A DNA stretch of 60,000 bases from Owenia fusiformis. Taxonomy: Eukaryota > Annelida > Polychaeta > Sabellida > Oweniidae. A model generated the notes under the pieces. The model made no database searches. It had not been told where the DNA came from and saw only the letters and a list, made by a program, of their open reading frames with translations. The DNA is taken from the NCBI GenBank assembly GCA_903813345.2, contig CAIIXF020000008.1, forward strand, positions 3,545,341-3,605,340. The letters are read 5' to 3'. Below are positions 34,703 through 47,087 of the stretch, piece by piece (within the stretch, counting starts at the first letter, position 1; every line of letters starts with the position of its first letter). Made by a program: the position numbers and the translations under genes.

Positions 34703-35398
34703 AAGGATCTCAAAACATAATCAGATTTACCAATTTGCAAACTATGTCTCAAAAATTGTCTATGATTTGATAGAGTATTTCACCTGAGTAACAATATATT
34801 ATGCAATAAATGTGCATAGGAATTTGAGGTGTCACAGGTCAGATATTCTTCGGGTTGGGCCACAAAAAAGTGTGTGGGTCGGGTAATTTCGGGTTGGGTC
34901 AGAAATAAACAGAAAATGAATTAAATACTAGCAACTGAAACGACTGGGTGAATACACGGCACAGTATGAGACTGTTTAAGCCTGCATTACTGAATATTAT
35001 GCTTTGATAAAATTTGATAAAGGAGAAATTATAGTTCTAACTAATGGCATAAAAATCTTTGAAAGAGAACTGTAAATGATTTTCTGTTCTTAATTTATAC
35101 ATATACAAGAAATAGACCAGCTGGAAGTTTGAAATTTTTGCCGGGAATATTAAGGCTATTATTTGAGTCAGTGATCGTTCGAATACATTTCTTTTGAATC
35201 ATGTAAATCAGATTAAAGTGTTTTCTTTTTAACATGATGGCCAAGTTATAATACAATAATTGATTTGTTATAAAACAAAGGCTTAATAAGCTTCAGCTTA
35301 GATTCTCTGTCAGAACACATATTGGCTCTGAAAAGATAAGTACAATAATAAGGTTGCTTGACTTATGCTCTTTATGTCTACTTATGTCAAAATGCAGA

Positions 35399-35573
35399 AT
35401 GAATGTCCCCCGTCCCTCTAAGGATGACACAGAAGATGATCTGTTAAGATACCAAGAGGAATTCCTTCGTTCTAAGACAAAGCCATCTGCTACTGTAGTA
35501 AAGAAGCCAGACAAGCGCAAACAAGATGAAGCAGCTTCAGAACAAGGACATAAAGATGTTGTTAAACTTGAAG
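35399..35573 (+). CDS. RPAP1: RPAP1, first coding exon
   Basis: RPAP1 binds RNA polymerase II and is needed for its assembly and traffic and for Mediator-dependent transcription. Seven exons are joined here: 35399..35573, 35872..36000, 36218..36348, 36689..36851, 37688..37843, 43239..43364, 46952..47087, giving 338 codons plus 2 nt of an expected protein of about 1,400 residues. Exon 1 encodes MNVPRPSKDDTEDDLLRYQ and EEFLRSKTKPSATVVKK, matching the family start (short PRP motif, then DLL.FQ..FL...P.....KK). The ATG at 35399 was chosen because it gives the family N-terminus and follows AATGCAG, a possible acceptor; an in-frame Met lies upstream at 35387. The donor is GAAG|GTATAT, phase 1. Confidence 0.9.
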
Positions 35574-35871
35574 GTATATTTCAATTTCAACATGATTTCC
35601 AGTATGAATCAGAAAACTCACTAATGGGCAACTCACTAATGGAATGGGTCAGTATGGGGGTGGAATGGGGGTGACTAGTCTGAACACATTGTCTGTGATT
35701 TAATGCACTCAAGTCTTGTTTACCAACCTCTTTCAAGGTCTAAAACACGACCTTTAAGCTTGAAATCACCCGCAGTTAATTGAGTCCTTGGCTTAAATCC
35801 TTTGGTTATACTAAGTTTATATCATTGCATTAATTTTTTGTCAATTCTTTAGAAGATGGTGTATTTTGCAG

Positions 35872-36000
35872 GTTTTCCAGATGCCCTTCCTTCACCTTCT
35901 GTTCCAGTAAAGAAATCAAAGTTCCAACAGGAAACTAGCAACAAGAAACAGGTATTCCAGCAAGATGATCCCACTTTGGACCCTGAAGAATATCTAGAGA
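35872..36000 (+). CDS. RPAP1: RPAP1, coding exon 2
   Basis: Acceptor TTTTGCAG (ag 35870-35871), phase 1, reading GFPDALPSPSVPVKKSKFQQ and then DPTLDPEEYLE, the family's DPEE block. An alternative upstream acceptor (TTCTTTAG at about 35852) would break the frame. Donor AGAGA|GTAAGC, phase 1. Confidence 0.9.
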
Positions 36001-36217
36001 GTAAGCTCAGTGTATATTATAAATATCTCAAAAACAGAAAATGGGGATAATCATTTGAACTCGAGGAATCTGAATGATTTGAGACTTTTAGATACTCAGA
36101 AATGACCCCGTTAAAGACGATGTTAAAGATTCTAAAACCAAGCACATTGTTGTTCATGAGTAAACAAAGTTTAAGTGTAACTTTATCCTGTTATCTTGTA
36201 TTGTTTATATATTGCAG

Positions 36218-36348
36218 AACATGATTCCCACATCACTTCAATCCTGAAGAATATTGTTGAGAAGAACACACTGAATGCAATGGAATGTTTGCCTCCTGTT
36301 GCTGGGCAACCATTTCCCACAGTCCTTCACAGGGGTCCCGATTTAATG
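36218..36348 (+). CDS. RPAP1: RPAP1, coding exon 3
   Basis: Acceptor TATATTGCAG. The phase-1 join gives KHDSHITSILKNIVEKNT, the strongly conserved H-D-x-H-I-T block of RPAP1, then GQPFPTVLHRGPDLM. Donor ATG|GTAAAT, phase 0. Confidence 0.93.
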
Positions 36349-36688
36349 GTAAATAGTTCAGATTGTTCCAGTCGACTGAAAATTGAGTTCACAACAAATG
36401 TCTAGATTCGATAGATCATGAGGTTAAAAATATGAGTGATAAAGTAATAAATGCTTTGTGGTGGGATTCGCTACTCCGGAAGTTGCAGTTTTTCTTGTTC
36501 ACTTAAACCTGAACATGTAAAATGTACATTACCAGGTGTACAATATACATTGTATGTTAAATTATAAAGAATTGGATTATCTATGTTCAAATATATAAAA
36601 CTCTACATTTCGTAAAATATCCTAAATATTTTCAATTTCTTGCAGCCCAGTGGTCCATATTGTATATTGAATTCTGTTCATTTTACAG
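36349..36688 (+). other. RPAP1 intron 3
   Basis: Contains at about 36459-36500 the sequence GGTGGGATTCGCTACTCCGG, one end of the dispersed element seen in full at 51836-52580. Confidence 0.6.
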
Positions 36689-36851
36689 GGTAACACAAAT
36701 GTTAAGGAACCCAAAAAGAAAAGTTTGTTTGCCCAACAGTTTGCCAAATCTACACCAGCAATGTTTGGAGTCAAACCTCGAAAGAAGATGCCTGAAACAA
36801 AAATGGCTGAAAAAGATGTTGTTTCGATGCCAATGTCTTCATTTTCATCAG
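36689..36851 (+). CDS. RPAP1: RPAP1, coding exon 4
   Basis: Acceptor TTCATTTTACAG, phase 0. Encodes GNTNVKEPKKKSLFAQQFAK, matching the K+S+FA+xxA block of the family, then FGVKPRKKMPETKM and MPMSSFSS. Basic and low-complexity, probably disordered. Donor TCAG|GTATGT, phase 1. Confidence 0.93.
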
Positions 36852-37687
36852 GTATGTGATGTTATATTACCTTCTCTACAATATAGGGGTGACATGCATA
36901 GGTTAAATATAATTTAGGATTTGACAGGATTTATCATTTTATTGAGATTATTTTGTCTCTGATTGACCAATAACACGGGACTAAAGCAGACCTGATGATG
37001 CAATGAGATTGCTCGGCTGTATCATGACTGTGTAACGGGGCTTAATGTATAAGTGAGCTTGGCGGTAGGTTCAAACAACGCGGATCTTCAAAGCATGTGC
37101 TCGTGGTATCATCGTGGCTTAACACCCGTGAATAATCAAAATACAATTATATCCTGTCTTATTTATCTATTCCCTTTAAATGATATAAAGCACAAATCAA
37201 ATCATTAAAGGAATTTTAAGGGAATTGTAAAATGTAAAAGGAATACTGTATTTTCAAGAATTATACCAATATTTTCCTTACAATTCAATTTTTATGTTTA
37301 AATTCATTAGAATGGAAAGGCGATGTTGTAAATAATCTTGAAATCCAAAGGATTTATGAAACGTAATGAAGATAAAGCTGTGAGTTCTTTGAAAATAGAC
37401 ATGATATGAAATAATGAGATGAAAAGAATTCTAAAATTGTAACAATATTTTTTTGAATCTTACTCTCATCTTGTCCCCATACTATACCCCTTCAAGCTCC
37501 TTTAATCTGCATATTTTCCCCAAAAATCTAATATCTGTTTAGCTTCCATTCGTTTCATTTTATATGCAGTCTTTTACAGTCATTAATAGAAGATGTGAAG
37601 ACAACAAATTAAATTATTAACGTTTTAAAAAATAAATAAATTATAGTAATCTCAGTACCATAACAAATCTGTTTTATTGTATACTAG

Positions 37688-37843
37688 GAGAAGGAAGTTC
37701 AGTCATAATTAGTGGAGTGGGCTTGGGAGATAGTATGGCTACCACTGAAGCTAAAAGAATACATGAAGAAAATGTTGCCAAAATTGCTGGAATGTCTGAA
37801 GAAGAAATCAAAACAGAAAGGGCAAAATTGGAGGAAATGTTAG
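37688..37843 (+). CDS. RPAP1: RPAP1, coding exon 5 (RPAP1 N-terminal domain)
   Basis: Acceptor TATTGTATACTAG, phase 1. Encodes GEGSSVIISGVGLGDSMATT, then IHEENVAKIAGMSEEEI and KLEEMLG/D, the core of the RPAP1 N-terminal Pfam-type domain (I-H-E-E-N...M...EI...L...LD). Donor TTAG|GTAAGT, phase 1. A 5.4-kb intron follows. Confidence 0.96.
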
Positions 37844-40514
37844 GTAAGTTATATTAAACCTGCACTTTTAGCTAGAAAACAATCGTCGGTTGTTCCATGG
37901 GCCGGGTCCTTAGGGATATTTGTTGCTATAATGAGAGAATATACAAAGTGTTAAATCAATAATCGAATATTAAATGTCGGTTGGTGTAAAGGGGAATGCT
38001 CACCTCAAACGCGGATGACCGTGGTGTAAATCCCAATTAGCCCTTTTTGGCTCATTTCTTTTTTTAAATGCTTGTGCTGTATGTCGGTGCATTCATCCGT
38101 TCATTTGTCCGGACAATAACTCAAATACTGGTTGACAGATTTGGTTCAAATTTTTTATAGGCTTATGCCTATGTGTAGGACCTCTGCTCGAGAAGGAATT
38201 TTCAATATGGCCACTTTATTCAAAATGGCCACCATTTTTATGAAAAATGTAATCTTTGATAATTCAAAGAGCTGCAGAGATCATTGTGTGTTTTGGTTTA
38301 AATCTCTCCATTCTGCCATTACATATACATATAAATGTAATAGTGCAATAACATACTTGCAACTTATTAACTCTCTGAAAGATGGCAGCCTCACAATCAA
38401 TTTATCTCTGTCTAAAAACAGACTATGAAATCTGAGCTAAGTCTTATGTCCAATAACTAAATTAATATCGTCTATAAAGGTGGAAAAAATTGTCTGCAAT
38501 CACACGATATACAGAGATTATCGATCCTTCTCCTAATTGACATTCTTCAGAAAATTATTCGGTTGAATTGCCAAAAGTGTGTTCATTCGTATGTATTTAT
38601 TGATATAATTCACCCCTCGGTTAATACAAATTTTATTATTTTTGTCTCAATATTCAGTAAATGGATAAAGTGGTTGATTGATTCTGCTGTACAGTCAATG
38701 GTTTGCTAAAGCAGAAAAACTAATGAAAATAGTTAATAAGAGAGTATAGACCACAGGTGTTATTAAACTGATTAGGATTAAACCCCATTATAAAGGTCTT
38801 CTTTTTATAATTGCTGCCCAAATGGCATAAAAATTGACAGTCGTGCAAGATAGTCAAATAAATCTGAACTAGAAATTCATTGACATTTTCCCTCAGAGCC
38901 AAAAAGCAATTTAGAATTTGTCTATGTGTGTCTAGAGATCAATTGAAAAATAGATCATTATCTTTGAATGATGTGTAATAATTGCCATGGTTTTCTGTCC
39001 CAAAACTTAGTAAAATGAAAGATTTTCTGAAAAAAATATTTGGTAGGAATCATTAAATTTGTGCCCAGTGTAAAAAATTTGAACTATGTCGGGTTCTTAA
39101 TGAAATTAATGTATTATGTAGTACCAGTGTGTTACAGTTTGTGCACAGGGCGTTTGATTTATTGAGTCTATTAATCAATTGAAAAATGAATCAAGCGATT
39201 GGAAAATGGTTAATATTCTACAAGTTATTGATTGGGCTGCTCATTGTGAACAATTTTCATTTTTGCATAACTGGCACATCTGGCGCAATATTTGCAATTT
39301 ATTCTGAACAAAATGAAATTAATATTGAAAAGGTGCTCATCAGAATACTCACAGTACTATGATGCTGGAGATTTTGTCAGGAAATCAGGTGATATCCTTT
39401 GATATAAAGGGATACCATTTTTATCTACAAGTAGATATCAGTATCTGGAAAAGAGTGATCACTGTAAATGATATTTATCTCATGTATAGTTAGTCTGCAA
39501 ATCTAATATAGCAAAACATAACACTGTCATAAGTAGTCATAGATGCAGGAAACAATAATCAAGAATAATATTATTATCTGTGTACTTCAGATATTCCATT
39601 TCCATGCATTAAAAACATCATCATCAAAATGAATTGAATATTACCTAGATTGGACATATTGTATTGGATATATTCTGACACGTGAACAAATGAAACGCTA
39701 ACAAAAAAACATAATGAGATTTTTGTATGTAAAAATGGAATCTCTCATTATATTGGCCAGTGGCACTTTAAAAGCAATTGATCTATATTTCCTCTTGGCT
39801 GATTGTGACTTTAAACTCACAGTACATTGCCTCTGACTGCTGTACTTCAACAATTATAACAAACCCAATAAAACTTGTTTTTCAGAGTTGATCCTATTAT
39901 CACGCTCAGCTATCTAAATTCATTACGTGATTCAATTTATAAAGATATGGCATTAATATCTTAGCAATGCTCTCATCCCAGAGGAAATACCAGTTGTGAA
40001 ACAAGTTACCATTAGACACTTCTCTATTGGGATGGAAAATACAGTTTTAAATCTATAATTTCATTTCCTTTTTGGTTTTCCTCGTTTTTCATCAAAATTA
40101 TTCCATTGAGTCTGTGACATTTTCATTTTCAATAGGAAGGATATTCGACTGCAGAGATATTTTTGTAATTTACTGTAAGGCTAACTGAGTAATGCCGTTG
40201 GTCCAAAGTCTCATTTATAAAGGCTATTCATATGGAATTGAAGCTGATAAATTGAGCAATTGTTCAGTATGTACTTTGGAATATGGCTGATATTGCAATA
40301 AGCACACCAGAAGATGTAATGTTTCTCAATTCTCATGGACAAGTAAGACACATCCTGAATGTCAGTTCAATGTAGGATGGTTCTTTGAATTGATTGATTT
40401 TGAATCCGAAGTCTGACATATTTGGCATTTTTAGTGATCGACTTGAATAAAATGGATGAAAAGATTGCCTTATTCCTAATCCAGATATCCTTCCCCTCAA
40501 TCTATATATCTCAA

Positions 40515-41478
40515 AATGACTTATATGACATGTCTATTGTAAGCCCTATGGTTTCTATGACATGTGTCTATAATAATGTTATGACTTCTGTAACATAATA
40601 TGCCCCATGACTCCATGACCCCATGATCTATTATGAGCACCTATGACATTTCTAATGTTAGCCCCATGACTTTCATAACATGTATATTATGAGCCCTATG
40701 ACTTCTATGACATTATGAGCCCTATGACTTCTATGACACATCTATTTTTAGCCTTATAACTTCTATGACACATCTATTTTTAGCCTTATAACTTCTATGA
40801 CACATCTATTGTGTGCCCTATGACTTCTATGACACATCTATTGTGTGCCCTATGACTTCTATGACACATCTATTGTGAGGCTCATGATTTCTGTGACACA
40901 TCTATTTTTAGCCTAATGTCTTCTATGACACATCTATTGTGTGCCCTATGACTTCTATGATACATCTATTGTGTGCCCTATGACTTCTATGACACATCTA
41001 TTATGTGCCCTATGACTTCTATGACACATCTATTGTGAGGCCCATGATTTCTATGACACATCTATTTTTAGCCTTATGACTTCTTTGACACATCTATTGT
41101 GAGCCCAATGACTTCTATGACACATCTATTGTGTGCCCTATGACTTCTATGATACATCTATTGTGTGCCCTATGACTTCTATGACACAATATCTTTAGCC
41201 CAATGACTTCTATGACACCCATATTGTGAATCTGAGCCCTAAGTCTTCTATTGTGAGGTGTATGACTTTTATGACATCCCTATTGGGAGCCCTATGACTT
41301 CTATGACATGTTTATTGCGAGCCCTATGACTTCTATGACATGTTTATTGCAAGCCCTATGACTTCTATGACATGTTTATTGCGAGCCCTATGACTTCTAT
41401 GACATGTTTATTGCAAGCCCTATGACTTCTATGACATGTTTATTGCGAGCCCTATGACTTCTATGACACTTTCCATTA
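40515..41478. repeat. 32-bp minisatellite within RPAP1 intron 5
   Basis: About 29 imperfect copies of CCCTATGACTTCTATGACAC followed by ATCTATTGTGTG. The 3' block (41285-41470) has a variant, GACATGTTTATTGCGAGCC, with an alternating GCGAG/GCAAG pattern that suggests amplification of a two-unit register. Confidence 0.92.
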
Positions 41479-42759
41479 TGTCTTAAGATAGAGCCTTGTG
41501 AATAAATGATTTTTTCTGTAATTGATGAACAGCCCAGGGGAAATTATTTAAATGCCATAATCGATGATCTTATTGTAATTTGCCAGTTCAGGAAAATCCC
41601 CTATCTTGATACTAATTACCTCAGTTTCTTTGGATATTTGAACAAAGCGCTTTATTTTCTTCATTTTCTTTCAATTTGTATGTTATTTAGTATATTTCTG
41701 CCACAAATAGTAATTGTATTGTTTACACTTCTCTGTTCTGTGCCTGTAAGCATGACAACAGTGAAATTATATAAACAGGTCTTAGCCCTCTGAAGATTTG
41801 ACAACTTTGTCAGTAAGTCATAGATATTGATTGATTTATTTATCATAATGTTGATGCACTGAAGAATGGAACTTATAAATAAATGATGAATTTGTAATTC
41901 TTTAACATTTTGTAATGTATTAATTAATGTTCATTTATGAACAGTTATGAACTTATGATAGTTTAGATCAACTTAAATAACTTAGAATTCTTACAAATTG
42001 CTCAATGATTGGTTATACAAGAGCCAAGAGGCCACACCTGAAAACAATAAGAAATACAACAAGCCACAAACCTTTGACACATCAACTAATCCACTAAATA
42101 AAACATTTACTTGAAATTAAGAAACCACAATAATACAATTAAAAAAACGTATTACCATCAACCCAAAAAATAATCCATTTGAAAGCCAAAAAGCCCATCA
42201 ATCCAAAGACATGTCAGTGAAAGTGCACCAACCAAAAAGATTCGCAAGTATTTCAGACCAAAGTAATTGTAGTTTGTATATGATGTATTCATTTAGAAAA
42301 TCTGAATTGGAAAACTGTTATAAATCATGTGTTTATTAACAGGAAGTTACCAGTAGAAATAGTCAATAGTATTATTAGTATTATCTCAAAACCTTATCTT
42401 ATTTTGTGTATTTCACTCCAGGCAGAAATTGAATCAATATATGTTCAAGAAAATTGTTATTTTCACTGATATATGATGTAATAAATATTATATTGTGACA
42501 ATCACTTAAACCATTTTTAAAGAATTTTAGAACACCAGGCATCTCCCAATACAATCACACTAGAGTGATAGCATTAGGGACTATTTATTTTCTGTGTAAA
42601 TAATTTAATAGCTAACCTACCTATAATGCCAACTTCATGGCTACATAACAGCCTGCCAACATTTAATTGCTGAAATCTATCTATTGTATTTACATCATAC
42701 AAGTTAGAATTTTCAATTTGATATGAGTTGCCCTGTGTTATTTTTTTCAGTTTGAATCA

Positions 42760-43016
42760 CAATAGACCTTTCCAATAAACCCTACCACCTTTTATCAAAG
42801 GAATCAGACTAGATTGATGATTGCATGATTGATTGATGATTGCATGATTGATTGATGATATCATAGGTTGACTGTTGTCAACACTACAATAACAGGTAGC
42901 AATCTGTACATGCAGAAATAGGATTAAGTTATTGCTAATTGGTTTACTACAACCTATGACATCATCAATCTAGCCAACTTATCTTTGGTGAAGCAAATTA
43001 TGGAAATGGTCTATTG
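42760..43016. mobile_element. 257-bp MITE with long imperfect TIRs
   Basis: The left end CAATAGACCTTTCCAATAAA and the right end TATGGAAATGGTCTATTG are inverse, and the inverse match continues intermittently for about 70 bp to AGATTGATGAT / ATCATCAATCT. The left arm is followed by GATTGATGATTGCAT tandem repeats. Confidence 0.8.
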
Positions 43017-43238
43017 GAAATGTCTATTCAGAATGGATATTGAAATTGTACATTCTAAAGAATTTTTCCATTCTTATTAATAGTCTCCTAACTTTTTTTG
43101 TGGATGGTATTCACAGTCTGGTATTTGGAGTATGACAATCTGTGGTCAGTGTTTGGAGTTCAGCCTCTGTAACAAATGGCAGGTGATGACATTTTGTATG
43201 CTAATGGCTTGTTGATTATTGCAATTCTCTATTTTCAG

Positions 43239-43364
43239 ATCCAAAGGTCTTAGCATTTCTGAAATCAAAGAGGCAGAAGAGTGGTGGTGTACAAGGAATT
43301 CCTAAACCTCATCAGCCAATCAAGAAAGGTGATGAAGCTGTTCCCATGGAAACAAATAATTTAG
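43239..43364 (+). CDS. RPAP1: RPAP1, coding exon 6
   Basis: Acceptor TTCTCTATTTTCAG, phase 1. Encodes DPKVLAFLKSKRQKSGG, the conserved LDPxLxxFLxS end of the RPAP1 N-terminal domain, then a polar linker to ETNNL. Donor TTAG|GTATTA, phase 1. Confidence 0.95.
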
Positions 43365-43411
43365 GTATTAAACTAGGATCATTTATTACTCATCACCTCA
43401 TTTCTATATTT

Positions 43412-45720
43412 TTAGCTCACATGGTGAGCTATTGCAATCGCTCACTTGTCCGTCTGTCTGTCTGTCCGTCCGTCCGTCAACAATAGTGGCACGTTTTAAA
43501 ACCTCTGTCGATAGGATTCCTGTTTTAAGTTATTTCTGTTCAACATCAATACAGAAAACCCCCCTATGACTCCTGGTTCAAAAGCTCGCCTATTTTCAAA
43601 ATGGCCGTCACTTTTGTCTCGCGAAATTCACTTTTAGCCCATTTCCTAGCTAACCTCTGTCGATAGGATTCCTGTTTTAAGTTATTTCTGTTCAACATCA
43701 ATACAGAAAACCCCCCTATGACTCCTGGTTCAAAATCTCGCCTATTTTCAAAATGGCCGTCACTTTTGTCTCGCGAAATTCACTTTTGGCTCATTTCCTA
43801 GCTTTACAAATAATTTCAGGTGTCCTACATTGTAAAAATCCATGTCAATGTAAAGATTAGATATATGAAATAATTTTGTTACAAAAAATCAGCGAAAAAT
43901 TGTATCCATTTTTTTATTTTCAGCCATTTTAGTTAACATTGATTTGTCTATCTGACTCGCGAAATCCACTTTCTGTCAATAACAGTGGCACGTTTTAAAA
44001 CCTCTGTCGATAGGATTCCTGTTTTAAGTTATTTCTGTTCAACATGAATTCAGAAAACTCCCCTATGACTCCTGGTTCAAAAGCTCGCCTATTTTCAAAA
44101 TGGCCGCCATTTTTGTCTCGCAAAATTCACTTTTGACCAATTTCCTAGCCTTACAAATAATTTCAAGTGTCCTACATTGTAGAAGTCCATTGCAAAGTAA
44201 AGAGTAGATGTATGAAATAATTTTGTTATGAAAAATCAGCGAAAAATTATATCCATTTATTTATTTTCAGCCATTTTAGTTAACATTGATTTGTCCATCT
44301 GTCTCGCAAAATTCACTTTTGGACCATTTACCTTTAACCCTCTGTCGATAGGAATCCCATTTTAAGTTATTTTTGTTCAACATCAATACAAAAAACTCTC
44401 CTATGACTCTTGGTTCAAAAGCTCGGCTATTTTCAAAATGGCCGTCACTTTTGTCTCGCGAAATTCACTTTTGACCCATTTCCTAGCTTTACAAATAATT
44501 TCAGGTGTCCTACATTGTAAAAATCCATGTCAATGTAAAGGGTAGATATATGAAATAATTTTGTTACAAAAAATCAGCGAAAAATTGTATCCATTTTTTT
44601 ATTTTCAGCCATTTTAGTTAACATTGATTTGTCTATCTGACTCGCGAAATCCACTTTCTGTGGCACGTTTTAAAACCTCTGTCGATAGGATTCCTGTTTC
44701 AAGTTATTTCTGTTCAACATCAATTCAGAAAACTAACCTATGACTCCTGGTTTAAAAGCTCGCCTATTTTCAAAATGGCCGCCATTTTTGTCTCGCGAAA
44801 TTCACTTTTGACCCATTTCCTAGCTTTACAAATAATTTCAAGTGTCCTACATTGTAAAAATCCATGTCAATGTAAAGAGTAGATGTATGAAATAATTTTG
44901 TTACGAAAAATCAGCGAAAAATTATATCCATTTATTTATTTTCAGCCATTTTAGTTAACATTGATTTGTCCATCTGTCTCGCAAAATCCACTTTTGGACC
45001 ATTTACCTTAAACCCTCTGTCGATAGGATTCCCATTTTAAGTTAATTTTGTTCAACATCAATACAAAAAACTCTCCTATGACTCTTGGTTCAAAAGCTCG
45101 CCTATTTTCAAAATGGTTGCCATTCTTGTTTCGCAAAATTCACTTTTTGCCCATTTCCTAGCTTTACATATAATTTCAGCTGTCCTGCATTGTAAAAAGC
45201 CATGTCACTGTAAAAGGTAGTTGTATGAAATAATTTTGTTACAAATAATCAGCAAAATATTATATCCGTTTTTTTATTTTCAGCCATTTTAGTTAACATT
45301 GATTTGTCCATCTGTCTCGGGAAATCCTCTTTTGGACCATTTGCTTAAAACCTCTGTCAATAGGATTCCAGTTTCAAGTTATTTTTGTTCAACATCAATA
45401 CAAAAAACTCCCCTATGACTCCTGGTTCAAAAGCTTGCCTGATTTCAAAATGGTCGCCATTTTTGTCTCGCGAAATTCAATTTTGGCCCATTTCCTAGCT
45501 TTACAAATAATTTTAGGTGTCTTGCATTGCAAAAAGCCATGTCACTGTAAAGAGTAGTTGTATGAAATAATTTTGTTACAAATTATTGGCAAAAAATTAT
45601 ATCCGTTTTTTTTTCAGCCATTTTAATTGACTGAGAGACAGATGGCTTGAAATAATTTTGTAACAAAAAATCAGCAAAAAATGTGACCATGTGAGCCCAG
45701 TACCCATGGTACTAATTTTT
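43412..45720. mobile_element. Terminal-inverted-repeat element filled with a 338-bp tandem array (RPAP1 intron 6)
   Basis: It begins TAGCTCACATGGTGAGCTAT and ends ATGTGACCATGTGAGCCCAG, so GCTCACATGGT is inverted at the two ends. A GTCC/GTCTGTC tract follows the left end (43449-43478). Inside, CCTCTGTCGATAGGATTCC recurs at about 43500, 43651, 43998, 44338, 44676, 45013 and 45348, a period near 338 bp after one short unit. Each unit holds TTCAAAATGGCCG and TTTTGTCTCGCGAAATTCAC. No coding capacity. It resembles the dispersed repeats at 29121-29990 and 51836-52580 in design. Confidence 0.82.
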
Positions 45721-46951
45721 TATTTCTTTTAATAAATTTAAGTTAATGCAATATTCATATGAAGTTAAAAACCCTTTATTGGGTATTATAATTATCCACA
45801 TATTTAACTGGAAATTACAAAATAATTTCCTTTTAATTGCCATCCCGACACCCATTACTTCTTTGAACATATACACCTTTTCATTGCTCTAAAGTTGTTC
45901 ACAACAACAACCAGATCAACTGAATGAAAATCTCAGATTCAGTCAAATTCAGCTTCAACTACCAGCATTAATGAGGCATTTAAAAAACAAATTAATTTGC
46001 TACTTAAGTCATGTATTTGACACTGTAAAGGCATTAGTCACATTCTCAATTATGGTCCTCAAAGTACTTCTTTAACTCCCCATTGACTGATCTTATTAAA
46101 TGCTTCTTATATTCAAGATATTGATCAATATTAGAAAAGATCTCTAGACTCAAGCTTTGACTTCCTGAATATACGAGCCTGGGGAGGTCAGCTAGAAGAT
46201 ATGAGCCAGGCCACAGGAAAAGGGGTCTTATATCACAGATTTTTTTTAATATTCTGTTTTTTTGTTTATCTTAAAAAGCACAAAGAAACCTTTCAAATGA
46301 GCCATGGCTTGTGTCTTAACAATTTTTCCTTGCATATATAAACCAATAAGTTGGATTTGAATTTAGCACATTTTCCTCATAATCTTGGGCCATTTTTGGC
46401 TCTGTAGCACAATTTCAATTTTTGTGATAAGACCAATTTTCCTATGGCCAGGCTCATATATCAAGGCCTCTAACATTTTCTCAGACTTTAATCACACATT
46501 TTATCTATGAATGGTCAAAAGGGAAACTTTTCGTATCCCCTTTGATTGAGCTAGCATTGTTGAACAAAATTCATTTTTAATGTCGCCACCAGGAATTATT
46601 GTTATAGCTACCTTTTTTTGACAAGCATTGGATTTTGGAATTCATTGTCTTTGTCTGTAACAAAGGGGTTACACTTATGCCAAATGCCATTTTTAGGCAA
46701 CAGACTTTTCTGTGACAGCATCATTAAATGGTTATCATTATGACAATTAACAGATGCGAAATAAATGCATGGAAATAAATACAATCATAATGACTGTTCT
46801 GTTTATTTTGATTACAATGAATTTTAGAGCCATGCTTTTTAACTCTGATTTAATGCCTTGTTAAAAAGCCATGTTTTTTCATTATTCTAACTCTGGTTTT
46901 CCTTTCCTATTATCCAAAAAGGCATGATATTTTAATTTTGAAAAATTTCAG

Positions 46952-47087
46952 ATGAAGACACGCCTCTAATAAAGCCCAAGCCTGGTTGGTTGAACATGGA
47001 TAAAGTGGAAACCGAAAAACTAGAATGGATGAAGAATGTATCAAACCCAAAGTCTGCAGAATCTCAAAGTGGAGGGGGTCAAGCCAG
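46952..47087 (+). CDS. RPAP1: RPAP1, coding exon 7 (last one found)
   Basis: Acceptor GAAAAATTTCAG, phase 1. Encodes DEDTPLIKPKPGWLNMD and KVETEKLEWMKNV, the family block P..WL.MD.VE.EKL.WM, then a linker ending GGGQAR at donor CCAG|GTATGT, phase 2. The next conserved block (RPAP1 C-terminal domain, starting RF.f.G) was not found in the remaining 13 kb, so the gene continues beyond the window, or the next exon is too short for me to see. Confidence 0.94.

Larger units (their letters stand above)
33411..35398. other. Intergenic region between DRC5 and RPAP1 (divergent genes)
   Basis: AT-rich with no ORF. It must contain the RPAP1 promoter and possibly 5' UTR exons. Two repeats are listed separately (34133-34204, 34315-34702). 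Confidence 0.45.
37844..43238 (+). other. RPAP1 intron 5
   Basis: 5.4-kb intron, non-coding. Contains a repeat fragment related to 51836-52580 (about 38085-38290, sharing ACAGATTTGGTTCAAATTTT and GGACCTCTGCT), a minisatellite (40515-41478) and a MITE (42760-43016). ORFs in it are unsupported. Confidence 0.75.
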
